This document shows positions 13,603 through 23,716 of a stretch of DNA of 50,292 nucleotides, one piece after another (positions within the stretch are counted from its first letter, which is position 1; the number at the start of each line of letters is the position of its first letter). The DNA is taken from contig NZ_CAMLJQ010000031.1 of the NCBI RefSeq assembly GCF_946480305.1, positions 1-50,292 of the forward strand, written 5' to 3'. Below the pieces are notes generated by a model that did not search any database, had not been told where the DNA came from, and was given only the letters and a program-made list of their open reading frames with translations. This DNA is from an uncultured Caldimonas sp. (GTDB lineage: Bacteria > Pseudomonadota > Gammaproteobacteria > Burkholderiales > Burkholderiaceae). A program made the translations under genes and the position numbers.

Positions 13603-14961
13603 ATGCACATCACCTTCCTCGGCGCGGCCGATTCCGTCACCGGCTCCAAGCACCTGATCGACACAGGCCACAGCAAGATCCTGCTCGACTGCGGACTGTT
13701 CCAGGGCTACAAGCAACTGCGCGAACGCAACTGGGCACCGCTACCCATCCCGGCGAAAGAGATCGATGCCGTGGTGTTGAGCCACGCGCACCTCGACCAC
13801 AGCGGCTACCTCCCGGCGCTGGTGAAGCAGGGCTTCCGCGGCGCGATCCACGCCACGCCGGCCACCTGCGACCTGGCCGAGCTGATGCTGCTCGACAGCG
13901 CGCACCTGCAGGAAGAAGACGCGCGCTACGCCAACGCGCACGGTTTCTCGAAGCACAAGCCGGCGTTGCCGCTCTACACCACGCGCGACGCCCAACGGGC
14001 ACTGACGCATTTCAAGCCGCGCCCCTTCGGGCAGCCGCTCGCGCTCGATGCACACACCACGCTCGAGTTCACACCCGCGGGGCACCTGCTCGGTGCCGCC
14101 TGCGTCACGCTGCGCACGGGGGGCCGGACGATCGTCTTCTCCGGCGACCTCGGCCGCGACCACGACCTGCTGATGGCACCGCCCGAGCGCATTGCACAAG
14201 CCGACGTGCTGCTGCTCGAATCGACCTACGGCGACCGCGTGCACCCCGCGGACGACCCGCTGCAACAGCTGGCCGACGTGATCTCGACGACCGTCGAACG
14301 CGGGGGCAGCGTGCTGCTGCCGACCTTCGCGGTAGGCCGTGCGCAGGCGCTGATGCTGGCGATCCACCGGCTCAAGCAGGCCGGCCGCATCCCGCAGAAG
14401 ATCCCCGTCTACCTCGACAGCCCCATGGCCGCCGAAGCCAGCCGGCTGTATGCGCGTCACCGCGACCTGCTGCGCATCGACCGGCAGGAAGTGCGCGAGA
14501 TGTACGAAGGCGTCACGATCGTGGCCACGCCGCTGGAGTCGGCCGAGGTGACGCGCTCGCACTACCCGAGCCTGATCCTCTCGGCCAGCGGCATGGCCAC
14601 CGGCGGGCGGGTGCTGCATCACCTCAAGGCGATGGCCCCGCACGCCAAGCACCATGTCGTATTCCCCGGCTTCCAGGTGCCCGGCAGTCGGGGGGCCAAG
14701 CTCGTGGCAGGCGCACGCGAGGTGAAGATCCACGGCGAGTACGTGCCGGTGCGTGCGCAGGTGAGCCACATCGAGGGCTTTTCCGGTCATGCCGACGCGA
14801 ACGAGTTGATGCGGTGGCTGGGCGGCTTCCAGCATGCGCCGCAGCAGGTGTTCGTCGTGCACGGCGAGCCTTCGGCCTCCGACGCGCTGCGCAGCCGCAT
14901 CCAGGAGGAACTGCACTGGAACGTGCACGTGCCGGAGCACCGTTCCACGGCCAAGGTGTGA
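13603..14961 (+). CDS. MBL-fold beta-CASP RNA-processing nuclease (CPSF/YsnE-like)
   Basis: A 452-residue metallo-beta-lactamase-fold protein of the beta-CASP group, the family of CPSF73-like and archaeal/bacterial RNases. The metal-binding signature SHAHLDHSG is at residues 60-68 (H61, H63, D65, H66), with GHLLGAA and FSGDLGRDHD following. A LLLESTYGDR segment, the beta-CASP insert, and a C-terminal HIEGFSGHAD that supplies a further His complete the family features. The start has an excellent GGAGG site. It is probably an endo/exoribonuclease acting in the cytoplasm; the RNA targets are unknown. The next gene starts 5 bases downstream. Confidence 0.9.
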   Translation: MHITFLGAADSVTGSKHLIDTGHSKILLDCGLFQGYKQLRERNWAPLPIPAKEIDAVVLSHAHLDHSGYLPALVKQGFRGAIHATPATCDLAELMLLDSAHLQEEDARYANAHGFSKHKPALPLYTTRDAQRALTHFKPRPFGQPLALDAHTTLEFTPAGHLLGAACVTLRTGGRTIVFSGDLGRDHDLLMAPPERIAQADVLLLESTYGDRVHPADDPLQQLADVISTTVERGGSVLLPTFAVGRAQALMLAIHRLKQAGRIPQKIPVYLDSPMAAEASRLYARHRDLLRIDRQEVREMYEGVTIVATPLESAEVTRSHYPSLILSASGMATGGRVLHHLKAMAPHAKHHVVFPGFQVPGSRGAKLVAGAREVKIHGEYVPVRAQVSHIEGFSGHADANELMRWLGGFQHAPQQVFVVHGEPSASDALRSRIQEELHWNVHVPEHRSTAKV

Positions 14962-14966
14962 GGCGC

Positions 14967-16220
14967 ATGGAGCTGCAGCAGGCCTGGCCCGGTCTTGCCG
15001 TTGCGGCAGGCAGCGGCCTGTTGATCGGCATCGACCGCGAGCGGCGCAAGGGCAGCGGCCCGCAGCGCCAGCCGGCCGGCATCCGCAGCTTCACCCTCGC
15101 GGCACTGGCGGGTGCCATGGCGCAGCTGCAGCAGGAGCCACTGCTGGTGGCTGCCGGCGCGTTGGCGGTGTTGGTGCTCGCAGCCATCGCCTACTGGCGC
15201 AGCCGCTCCGACGACCCCGGGCTCACGACCGAGCTGGCCTTGTTCGCCACCTACGTGGTGGGCGTGCTGGCCGTGCAGTCCCCTGCGCTCGGCGCCGCCT
15301 GTGGTGCCGGGGTCGCCGCGCTGCTCGCCTCGCGCGACGGGCTGCATCGCCTCAGCACCGAGCTGCTGAGCGACCGGGAGGTGCGCGACATCGTCACGCT
15401 CGCGGCGCTGGTGCTCGTCGTGCTGCCGCTGGTGCCCAACCGGCCGATGCCGTGGCTGGGCGAGATGAACCCGCGCTCGCTCGCCGTGCTGGTGGCGCTG
15501 ATCCTGGCATTGCAGGGGGCGGGACACGTGGCGAGCCGATGGCTGGGCCGGCGCGTCGGGCTCGCCGCGACGGGCTTCTTCTCGGGCTTCGTCTCGAGCA
15601 CGGCCACGGTGGCCTCGATGGGCGGCAAGGCGCGAGCCGAGCCAGCGGCACGGCTCGCCTATGCCGCGGCGGCCGTGATGTCCACCGCCGCCACATGGGT
15701 CCAGGCGCTGCTGATGACCGCGGCGCTGGCGCCTTCGGCCCTGGTGCGGTTGGCACCGGTGTGCGTGGCCGGTGCCGCCGGCGCACTGACGATCGGCGTG
15801 CTGATGCTCCGCAACGCCGAGCCGGCCGGCGCGCAAGCGCCATCGCTCCAAGGCTCCGCGCTGCGCCTGCGCGAAGCCGTGATCGTGGCCGTGCTGCTGT
15901 CCGCCGTGGCACTGCTCGTGTCGTGGGCGCAGGAACATTACGGCAGCAGCGGCCTGTACGCGAGCATTGCCATCGCCGCCCTTGCGGACGCCCATGCACC
16001 GGTCGCCTCGACGGCGGCACTGCATGCCGCCGGACGCCTTGAAGGGGCGCTGGTGCCTTGCGTGCTGATCGCGCTGAGCAGCAACTCGGTGACCCGCATG
16101 GTCACGGCGCGTGTGGCGGGCGGGCGTGCCTATGCCCTCAGCGTCTCGGCCAGCCTGCTGGCCTGCGCCGCCCTCGCCTGGGCGGTGGCCGCCTTGACGG
16201 GCGGCCTGCAATGGAACTGA
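14967..16220 (+). CDS. MgtC/SapB N-terminal plus DUF4010 integral membrane protein
   Basis: A 417-residue polytopic membrane protein. The first ~130 residues show the MgtC-like start (AAGSGLLIGIDRERRKG...AGIRSFTLAALAGA), and the C-terminal two thirds match the DUF4010 pattern (TGFFSGFVSSTATVASMG and NSVTRMVTA). Around 11-12 hydrophobic helices are visible. MgtC relatives are tied to magnesium homeostasis, but this long two-domain form is uncharacterised. ATG 14967, five bases after the preceding stop, gives the natural MgtC N-terminus; the longer reading frame upstream overlaps the nuclease gene and is not used. Confidence 0.85.
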   Translation: MELQQAWPGLAVAAGSGLLIGIDRERRKGSGPQRQPAGIRSFTLAALAGAMAQLQQEPLLVAAGALAVLVLAAIAYWRSRSDDPGLTTELALFATYVVGVLAVQSPALGAACGAGVAALLASRDGLHRLSTELLSDREVRDIVTLAALVLVVLPLVPNRPMPWLGEMNPRSLAVLVALILALQGAGHVASRWLGRRVGLAATGFFSGFVSSTATVASMGGKARAEPAARLAYAAAAVMSTAATWVQALLMTAALAPSALVRLAPVCVAGAAGALTIGVLMLRNAEPAGAQAPSLQGSALRLREAVIVAVLLSAVALLVSWAQEHYGSSGLYASIAIAALADAHAPVASTAALHAAGRLEGALVPCVLIALSSNSVTRMVTARVAGGRAYALSVSASLLACAALAWAVAALTGGLQWN

Positions 16221-16239
16221 CAAAGCACAAGAACCAACG

Positions 16240-17289
16240 ATGACGACACCACCTCTCGCCGCCCTGGCCGCCGACGACCCGCGCCCCACCGTCCCCAAAT
16301 GGGCCACGCTGATGGTCGCGACCTGCAACATGCTCAACCTCGCACTGCCCGGGCGCATGTTCTACGAGAACCAGGAGCCGTACGGTGCCGAGGAATACCA
16401 GCGCAAGACCGCCTGGCTCGGGCTGCAGTTGCGCCGGCTCAACGCCGACGTGGTGGCCGCGCAGGAGGTCTGGGACCTGCCCGCACTGAAGGACGTGGTC
16501 GCCGAGAGCGGCCTGCGCTATCCGCTCGTCGTCGCACCCGGCGCCGAACTGGGCGCCACCGGCACGCCGCGCGTGGCCTTGATGACGCGGCTCGACGTGG
16601 AAGCCGTGCAATCGGTGAGCGAGTTCCCACCCTTCGCGGTGGTCGACGTGCCGGAGCTCGGGCCGCACACGCACTTCGAGCGACCGGTGCTGCACGCCGT
16701 GCTGCGCACCAAGCAGGGATTGTTGATGCACGTGCTGGTGGCCCACCTGAAGTCCAAGCGACCCAAGTTCCTGCAGAACGCGCAGGGCGAGCTGATCGAA
16801 GATCGGGACGATCCGCGTGTTGCCGCCCGTGCCACGCTGCGCTCGCTCGTGATGCGCGCTTCAGAAGCCGCAGCCTTGCGCATCTACGTCGTCGACCTGC
16901 TGCACCGCACGCGCGACCCGGTGATCCTGATGGGCGACCTCAACGACGCGCCGCATGCGGTCACGTCGCAGATCGTCGCCGCCACCTCGGCGATCGCCTA
17001 CGACAAGCAGGCCCGCGACACCGCCCTTTTCCACGCCTACGACGTGCAGACCGAACCGGCATTGCGGCGCGACGTGGCGTACTCCCACGTGCACCAGGGC
17101 TGGCCCGAGGTGCTCGACCAGATCTGGGTGTCGGAGGAGTTCGTCGGCAACTCGCGCTTCGCATTGGGCGACGTGCGTCGCGTCGAGTTCTTCAACGACC
17201 ACCTGCACGAAGGCCGCGAGCGCATCCGCTCGGACCATGGCTTCGTGCGAGCGCTGCTGCGCGTGGCGCTGCCGCCCGCGCCACTCTGA
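16240..17289 (+). CDS. Endonuclease/exonuclease/phosphatase (EEP) family protein
   Basis: A 349-residue EEP-fold hydrolase. Family landmarks in order: ATCNMLNLAL (metal-site Asn), AAQEVWD (metal-binding Glu), VAHLKSKRP, ILMGDLNDAP (Asp/Asn pair) and RSDHGFV (catalytic Asp-His). The fold covers Mg-dependent nucleases, sphingomyelinases and inositol phosphatases, and I cannot choose among them. No signal peptide is visible. It lies 19 bases after the MgtC-like gene and is probably the last gene of the run starting at 12898. It is followed by the first copy of the 240-bp structured repeat. Confidence 0.88.
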   Translation: MTTPPLAALAADDPRPTVPKWATLMVATCNMLNLALPGRMFYENQEPYGAEEYQRKTAWLGLQLRRLNADVVAAQEVWDLPALKDVVAESGLRYPLVVAPGAELGATGTPRVALMTRLDVEAVQSVSEFPPFAVVDVPELGPHTHFERPVLHAVLRTKQGLLMHVLVAHLKSKRPKFLQNAQGELIEDRDDPRVAARATLRSLVMRASEAAALRIYVVDLLHRTRDPVILMGDLNDAPHAVTSQIVAATSAIAYDKQARDTALFHAYDVQTEPALRRDVAYSHVHQGWPEVLDQIWVSEEFVGNSRFALGDVRRVEFFNDHLHEGRERIRSDHGFVRALLRVALPPAPL

Positions 17290-17384
17290 CCAACGGCCTG
17301 GCTCCGAGCATTCACACGAAAAGAACCGTGGACGTCGTCTTGACCGTCGCCGGACATCATCTGGCACGCCTCGACGCCTGCCGC

Positions 17385-17623
17385 GAAGGCATGGGCGGGT
17401 GGCCGGCGGCGCGCCTTGTGTGGGCGGCGAGGAGCACAGAACTCGTGGCCCGCGCGCTTGACAAAGCGCGCTTCGTGAACTGACTCGCGGCGATTGTCCG
17501 AACGCAGCGACGCAGTCGCGGAGTGAGTTTTGCCGCGGGGCCACGTGTTCGAGCACCACAGCGAACCCTCGCGCAGCGAGGGCGCCCGCACCGAAGCGCC
17601 GCCGGCCACCCGCCCATGCCTTC
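17385..17623. repeat. ~240-bp multi-stem palindromic element, copy 1
   Basis: The element is bounded by perfect 28-bp inverted repeats (17385-17412 and 17596-17623). Inside are a second long stem (GTGGCCCGCG / CGCGGGGCCAC, one bulge), a GCGCGCTT/AAAGCGCG hairpin, GCGAC-gca-GTCGC, and a CCCTCGC/GCGAGGG hairpin. A second copy lies at 23428-23666 in the same orientation. No reading frame is conserved between the copies. The whole can fold into a branched cruciform or RNA structure. It sits in a 462-base non-coding gap and may be a non-autonomous mobile element (MITE-like) or a mobile structured RNA. Confidence 0.85.
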
Positions 17624-17751
17624 AGCCCGCCCCCATCTCAGCACGAGACCCCCATGCGGAAGCGCGCGCCATTGCCCCAGCATCGAGCTGCCCTTAACCC
17701 CGCCGCCAACACCCGCGCGTTCACAAGGACACACCTCACGAGGAGCTGTCC

Positions 17752-18558
17752 ATGCGCCGACCCAACCCGATCCTGTCGCTCGCCGCCACCGTGCTGGCGG
17801 TCGCCCTTAGCCCCGCCGCCTGTGCGCTCGGCCAGCGCGTCGACGTCACGGTGATCGACCGCGACAGCGGTGAACACCTCACGGTCTACCGCCATGCAGG
17901 CCGCCACTACGTCGCCGGCCGCCCCGGCGCTCGCTATGCGGTGGCCGTGCACAACCGCAGCGGCGAGCGCGTGCTGACGGTGGTGTCGGTCGATGGTGTC
18001 AACGCGGTCACGGGCGAAACCGCCGCGTGGCACCAGTCGGGCTACGTGCTCTCGCCTTGGCAGCGCTACGAAGTGACGGGTTGGCGCAAGAGCACGAAAC
18101 AGGTCGCCGCTTTCGAGTTCACCTCGCTCGGCGAGGCCTATGCCAGCCGCACCGGCCGGCCCGCGCACGTGGGCGTGATCGGCGTCGCGGTGTTCCGCGA
18201 GCGCCACCCCGAGCCGCAGCCGTGGTTCGAGCCACAGTCGAGCCTGAGCGAGCGCAGTGAAGCGCCTGCCACCGCCGATGCCGGCGGGGCGGCGGCCAAA
18301 CGCTCGGCCCCCGCTCCCGCCGAGAAGCTCGGCACCGGCCACGGCCGGCGCGAGTCGTCGTGGGTCACGCACACCGAGTTCGAGCGTGCGCAGACGCGGC
18401 CCGACGAGTTGATCGAACTGCACTACGACAGCCGGGAGAACCTCGTCGCGCTCGGCGTGATCCCCTCGTACCGCCCGGCACCGCACCACCCGCGCCCCTT
18501 CCCCGAGTCGCCCGATGATCGCCTCGGCTTCGTGCCCGATCCACCTCACCGCCGCTGA
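17752..18558 (+). CDS. Secreted hypothetical protein preceding an ECF sigma factor
   Basis: A 268-residue protein with an N-terminal signal peptide (basic MRRPN, hydrophobic stretch, ACA-like cleavage site near residue 25) and therefore probably periplasmic. The mature N-terminal half is a beta-rich region with GQRVDVTVIDRDSGEHLTVYRH and VAVHNRSGERVLTVVSVDGVNAVTGE. The C-terminal third is Ala/Pro-rich and charged. Small conserved proteins of this sort occur in Burkholderiales, but I do not recognise a named family. A GAGGAG ribosome site sits before ATG 17752. The ECF sigma factor starts 67 bases downstream, so it may be a member or sensor of that regulon. Confidence 0.75.
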   Translation: MRRPNPILSLAATVLAVALSPAACALGQRVDVTVIDRDSGEHLTVYRHAGRHYVAGRPGARYAVAVHNRSGERVLTVVSVDGVNAVTGETAAWHQSGYVLSPWQRYEVTGWRKSTKQVAAFEFTSLGEAYASRTGRPAHVGVIGVAVFRERHPEPQPWFEPQSSLSERSEAPATADAGGAAAKRSAPAPAEKLGTGHGRRESSWVTHTEFERAQTRPDELIELHYDSRENLVALGVIPSYRPAPHHPRPFPESPDDRLGFVPDPPHRR

Positions 18559-18625
18559 CGCCGCCGTGCCCCCGCCGTTGCCGCGCCACGCCGGCGCAGG
18601 CCGAAGCCAAGCACAATGGCGCCCC

Positions 18626-19243
18626 ATGCAGCAGCGCCACCCCACCGTGCCGGACGACGCCGAAGCGACCGACGAGTCGCTGATGCTCGCCTATGCGCGC
18701 GGCGACGTGCAGGCCTTCAGCCGCCTCTACGAACGGCACGAAGGCGGCGTGTACCGGTTCATCCTGCGCTGCGTGGGGCATCACTCGGGCAACGGCGTGG
18801 TCGACGAGCTGCACCAGGAGACCTGGTTTGCCGTCACGCGGCAGGCAGCGCGCTACGAACCCACCGCGCGCTTCGCGACCTGGCTCTACACCATTGCCCG
18901 CAGCCGGGTGATCGACCACGTGCGACGCCAGCAGACCGCGGGCGGGCCGATGAAGTCGCTCGACGAAGACGGCGACGAAACCAGCGCGCTGGCCGAGACC
19001 CTGCAGGCCGATGCGGCCCACGAGCCCCTGCGCCAGCTGGAAACGCGCCAACAGGCACAGGCCTTCCTCGCCGCGGTGGAGCAACTCCCGGCGGACCAGC
19101 GCGAGGCCTTCCTGCTGCAGGCCGAAGCCGGGCTGAGCCTGGAAGAAATTGCCGCCGCCACCGGTGTGGGCTCCGAGACGGCCAAGAGCCGGCTGCGCTA
19201 TGCGCGAGCCAAACTGCGCCAGGCCCTGGCCGCCTGGTTGTGA
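18626..19243 (+). CDS. ECF-type RNA polymerase sigma factor
   Basis: A 205-residue sigma-70 family factor of the extracytoplasmic-function type. Region 2 spans roughly residues 15-90 (LMLAYARGDVQAFSRLYERHEGG, then ATWLYTIARSRVIDHVRRQ). Region 4 spans ~140-200 (QLPADQREAFLLQAEAGLSLEEIAAATG...AKSRLRYARAKLRQ), the -35-binding helix-turn-helix. ATG 18626 was chosen; the longer frame from 18515 would overlap the previous gene and adds unrelated sequence. The gene directly downstream encodes a single-pass membrane protein, the usual layout of a sigma/anti-sigma pair. Confidence 0.92.
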   Translation: MQQRHPTVPDDAEATDESLMLAYARGDVQAFSRLYERHEGGVYRFILRCVGHHSGNGVVDELHQETWFAVTRQAARYEPTARFATWLYTIARSRVIDHVRRQQTAGGPMKSLDEDGDETSALAETLQADAAHEPLRQLETRQQAQAFLAAVEQLPADQREAFLLQAEAGLSLEEIAAATGVGSETAKSRLRYARAKLRQALAAWL

Positions 19244-19253
19244 AGGAAACGCC

Positions 19254-20342
19254 GTGAAGACCGACCTGCCCCCGCAGAGCCCAGCCGACGACGCGCGCGA
19301 CGCGCTGGCGGCGCGCTATCGCGACGCGGTGAAGCTCGCGGATGAACCTGCCGCACCGGCGGATGCCGTGCGGGCAGCGATCCTGGCGCAAGCCGCCGCT
19401 CAGGCGCACGCCGCAGCCGCCGATCACCCGGTCGCCCCGCCACACCGGGCAGCCGCCAACGACGGACGCTGGCGGCTCAGCGCCGTCGCCTCCGTGATGG
19501 CGATGGGGCTGGCCGGGCTGCTGGCGTGGCACGTGAACCAGGCGCCCGAGAGCGATGCACCCGCCGCCGCCTCGGCGCCCACCGAGCAGGCGCCACAAGC
19601 AGCACTCGCGCCCGAGCCCTCCCCACCCGTAGAGGCTGCCGTGGCGGACGCTGCCCGGGCCCCGGCCGGCGGCGGTGCGGCCCACGACGGGCTGGGCGCA
19701 CCGGCAAGACCGACCACCCGCGCGGCGGCCAAGTCCGCGGCACCCACGCCTGCCGCGCGCGAACGTGAACCAGCCCCGGCGCCGCTGACGGAGTCCACCG
19801 GGGCGACCGGGTCGGCATCCCCCGAGGTGGCCGCGCCCATGCCTGCACCGCCAGCGCCCGCACCCGCCGACGCCATGTCGCCGGCCCCTGCCGTTGCCGA
19901 TGCCCCGGCCGACACCTCGAAGCGGGCCCCCTCGGCCTTGCTGCGCCGGTCCGCAGAGGCCGAGCGCCAGGAAGCCCGCAGCGCATCCGTCACTGCCTAC
20001 GGCATGCCTGCCGACCGCGCCGCGCCCGCAGCGCAGGCCGCAGCGGCGCCGCGCAGCGCCCTGGGGCATGCAGCCGCCCGCGGCGACCTGCAACGCGTGC
20101 AGGAACTGCTCGCCGGCGGCGCCCCTGCCGACGCACGCGACGCGCAGGGCCGCACTGCGCTGCTCGAAGCCGTGCTGCTCGGCGACGGCAGCCGCCGCTA
20201 CGTGGACATCGCGCGCGCGCTGCTCGAAGCGCGCGCCGACCCCAATGCCTCCGATCGCGACGGCGTCACGCCGCTCGCTCACGCACGGCGCCTCGGCCAG
20301 GACGACATGGCCGCCGTCATCCAATCGTTCGGCGGGCGATAG
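19254..20342 (+). CDS. Single-pass membrane protein with ankyrin repeats; candidate anti-sigma factor
   Basis: A 362-residue protein starting at GTG 19254 with an AAGGAA site, ten bases after the sigma factor. It has an ~70-residue cytoplasmic head, one transmembrane helix at ~74-94 (SAVASVMAMGLAGLLAWHV), a ~170-residue Ala/Pro-rich linker, and two or three C-terminal ankyrin repeats (~265-360: LGHAAARGDLQRVQELLAGG, GRTALLEAVLLGDG, GVTPLAHARRLGQDDMA). Position and topology suggest membrane sequestration of the ECF factor, with the ankyrin part outside as a sensor. The head lacks an obvious zinc anti-sigma (HxxxCxxC) motif, so this role is inferred from context only. Confidence 0.75.
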   Translation: MKTDLPPQSPADDARDALAARYRDAVKLADEPAAPADAVRAAILAQAAAQAHAAAADHPVAPPHRAAANDGRWRLSAVASVMAMGLAGLLAWHVNQAPESDAPAAASAPTEQAPQAALAPEPSPPVEAAVADAARAPAGGGAAHDGLGAPARPTTRAAAKSAAPTPAAREREPAPAPLTESTGATGSASPEVAAPMPAPPAPAPADAMSPAPAVADAPADTSKRAPSALLRRSAEAERQEARSASVTAYGMPADRAAPAAQAAAAPRSALGHAAARGDLQRVQELLAGGAPADARDAQGRTALLEAVLLGDGSRRYVDIARALLEARADPNASDRDGVTPLAHARRLGQDDMAAVIQSFGGR

Positions 20343-20421
20343 CACACCGCAGGCCGCCGCGGCGCGGGCAGCGGCTCTTTGGCATAGTCGCCACTCGCCC
20401 ACAGACGCGCCCGCCTTGCCC

Positions 20422-21333
20422 ATGTCACCGCTCTCCGCCGCCGCCCTCGTCTCGTTGTCTGCCGCCAGCTTCGGCGCGATGGCCATCTTCGCGCGCCATG
20501 CCTATGCCGAGGGGGTCGACCTCTACGGCATCTTGCTGCCGCGCTTCACGATCGCCGCGCTCGTGCTCTGGGGGGTGCTGCGCATCGGCCGCACCGCGAT
20601 GCCTCCCGCTGCCCGCGTTCCCGGGCTGGCGCTGATGGGCGCGGGCTACGTCGCGCAATCGTTCTGCTTCTTCGCCGCGCTCAACTACATCCCGGCCGGC
20701 ATGGTGGCCCTGCTGCTGTACCTGTACCCGTTGTTCGTCGTGCTGCTGTCCTGGGCCGTGGGGCACGAAAAGCTCGGCGCACGCAAGCTGCTCGCGCTCG
20801 CGGTGTGCACCGCCGGTACGGTGATGACCCTGGGGTGGACCGACCTGGGCGCACAGCCATCGCTCGACTGGCGCGGCGTCGCACTCGCCATCGCTGCGGC
20901 ATGCGTCTACGCGGTCTACATCGTCGGCGGCAGCCGCGCCACCCGTGGCGTGGAGCCGCTGGCCGCCACCGCGACCATCCTCAGCAGTTCCGCCGTGCTG
21001 CTGGCGTTGATCGTCGGCGCACGTCTTGTGGTGGGCGAACCCGTGGCCTTTGCGCAAGGCGTGGCCGGCTGGTCGGCCGTGGTCGCGATCGCGCTGGTGT
21101 CGACCGTGATCGCCGTGCTGTTCTTCGTGGTCGGGCTCAGGCATCTCGGCGCGTCGAAAACGGCGCTGATCTCGACGCTCGAGCCGGTGGTCACCGTCGC
21201 ACTCGCGGCAGTTTTCCTGGCCGAGCGCCTCGGTGGGTGGCAGCTCGCCGGCGGCGCGTTGGTGCTGGCGGGTGCCTTGCTGCTGGCACTCGAGCCCACG
21301 AGCAAGCCCGCCCCTGAAAAAGTACCGGTCTGA
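20422..21333 (+). CDS. EamA/DMT-superfamily transporter
   Basis: A 303-residue inner-membrane protein with ten hydrophobic helices arranged as two EamA repeats (first ending near LGWTDLG, second containing STLEPVVTVALAAVFLAERLGGWQ, the family hallmark). It resembles RhaT/YdcZ-type metabolite exporters. ATG 20422 (MSPLSAAALVSL) gives a natural start for TM1. Substrate unknown. A 387-base non-coding stretch follows. Confidence 0.88.
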   Translation: MSPLSAAALVSLSAASFGAMAIFARHAYAEGVDLYGILLPRFTIAALVLWGVLRIGRTAMPPAARVPGLALMGAGYVAQSFCFFAALNYIPAGMVALLLYLYPLFVVLLSWAVGHEKLGARKLLALAVCTAGTVMTLGWTDLGAQPSLDWRGVALAIAAACVYAVYIVGGSRATRGVEPLAATATILSSSAVLLALIVGARLVVGEPVAFAQGVAGWSAVVAIALVSTVIAVLFFVVGLRHLGASKTALISTLEPVVTVALAAVFLAERLGGWQLAGGALVLAGALLLALEPTSKPAPEKVPV

Positions 21334-21720
21334 GCAGCCGCTTGTGCCTTTACGGGGCAGGCCCCACGCCCCCGGCTGGCGCAAGGTCGGTATTTCAGGC
21401 ACAATCGCGGGCTTCGAGCGCCGCAGCTTGGATGAATTCTTCGCAAGCGGCGCTTTTCGTTCATCCCCTCTGACCCTTTCAAGCCGGGCACCGCAGCAGG
21501 TGCATCACACCGCGTCTTGAGTCCTGGTTGGCGGCGATGCCGTCGCGCCACCGACGCGGCCTTGAGCGGACCCTCGCGGCTCCCCCTCGCCGGCCATCCT
21601 CGATCAGCGACTTCACCCGAACGTCACGGGCCAAGGTTTCGTCTTGCCCGGCGTTCACGCGGTGCCTTTGCCGTGGCCATGCGGGCCACCGGGCAGCGCT
21701 CGTTTGCTTGAAAGAACGTC
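21334..21720 (+). promoter_or_regulatory. Long non-coding leader of the second DEAD-box helicase
   Basis: This 387-base gap has no convincing gene. CACAAT at 21400-21405 is a plausible -10 hexamer, though no clear -35 is seen, and would give a ~315-nt leader rich in short C/T tracts and GC hairpins. RNA-helicase genes often carry long autoregulated leaders, so this may hold an RNase-sensitive or cold-responsive control region. Confidence 0.35.
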
Positions 21721-23283
<1,563 letters not shown>

Positions 23284-23311
23284 TGTCGATCCTCACGTTC
23301 GCGTGAGATGA

Positions 23312-23345
23312 AGAAAAAAGCCGGCACGCGCCGGCTTTTTCTTTT
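23312..23345 (+). terminator. Rho-independent terminator of the DEAD-box helicase gene
   Basis: An 11-bp stem AAAAAGCCGGC / GCCGGCTTTTT with an ACGC loop is followed by further T residues, 30 bases after the helicase stop. The A run on the left arm makes it potentially bidirectional. Confidence 0.93.
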
Positions 23346-23427
23346 GCGGCTTCGTCACGTGGAGCAGCTTTGCCGCGGAGCCAGCATCTCTGCCATCACC
23401 CTGCCCGCACGCCACGGCGTTTGCCGC

Positions 23428-23666
23428 GAAGGCATGGGCGGGGGGCCGGCGGCGCGCCTGTGTGGGTGGCGAGGAGCACAGAACTCGTGGCCGGCGCGCT
23501 TGCAAAGCGCGCTTCGTGTACTGACTCGCGGCGGTTGTCTGAACGTAGCGACGCAGTCGCGCAGTGAGTTTTGCCGCGCGGCCACGAGTTCGAGCACCGC
23601 AGCGGACCCTCGCTTCCAGCGAGGGCGCCCACACCGAAGCGCCGCTGGCCCCCCGCCCATGACCGA
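23428..23666. repeat. ~240-bp multi-stem palindromic element, copy 2
   Basis: Same orientation as copy 1 at 17385 and readily alignable along its full length. The outer inverted repeats (23428-23455 and 23639-23663) read GGGCGGGG/CCCCGCCC where copy 1 has GGGCGGGT/ACCCGCCC, a compensatory pair change. The inner ACTCGTGGCC/GGCCACGAGT stem is perfect here, and the GCGCGCTT/AAGCGCGC, GCGAC/GTCGC and CCCTCGCT/AGCGAGGG hairpins are kept. It lies between a terminator and the convergent CoA transferase gene. Confidence 0.85.
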
Positions 23667-23716
23667 GCCCGCCCCGACCTCCGCGCGCCTTCAATCTGCC
23701 GCGCGACCCACACCCG

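Noticed and set aside
17339..17810. Small reading frames inside the 240-bp repeats
   Set aside because: They are not conserved in frame between the two copies, and the DNA is explained by paired stems.
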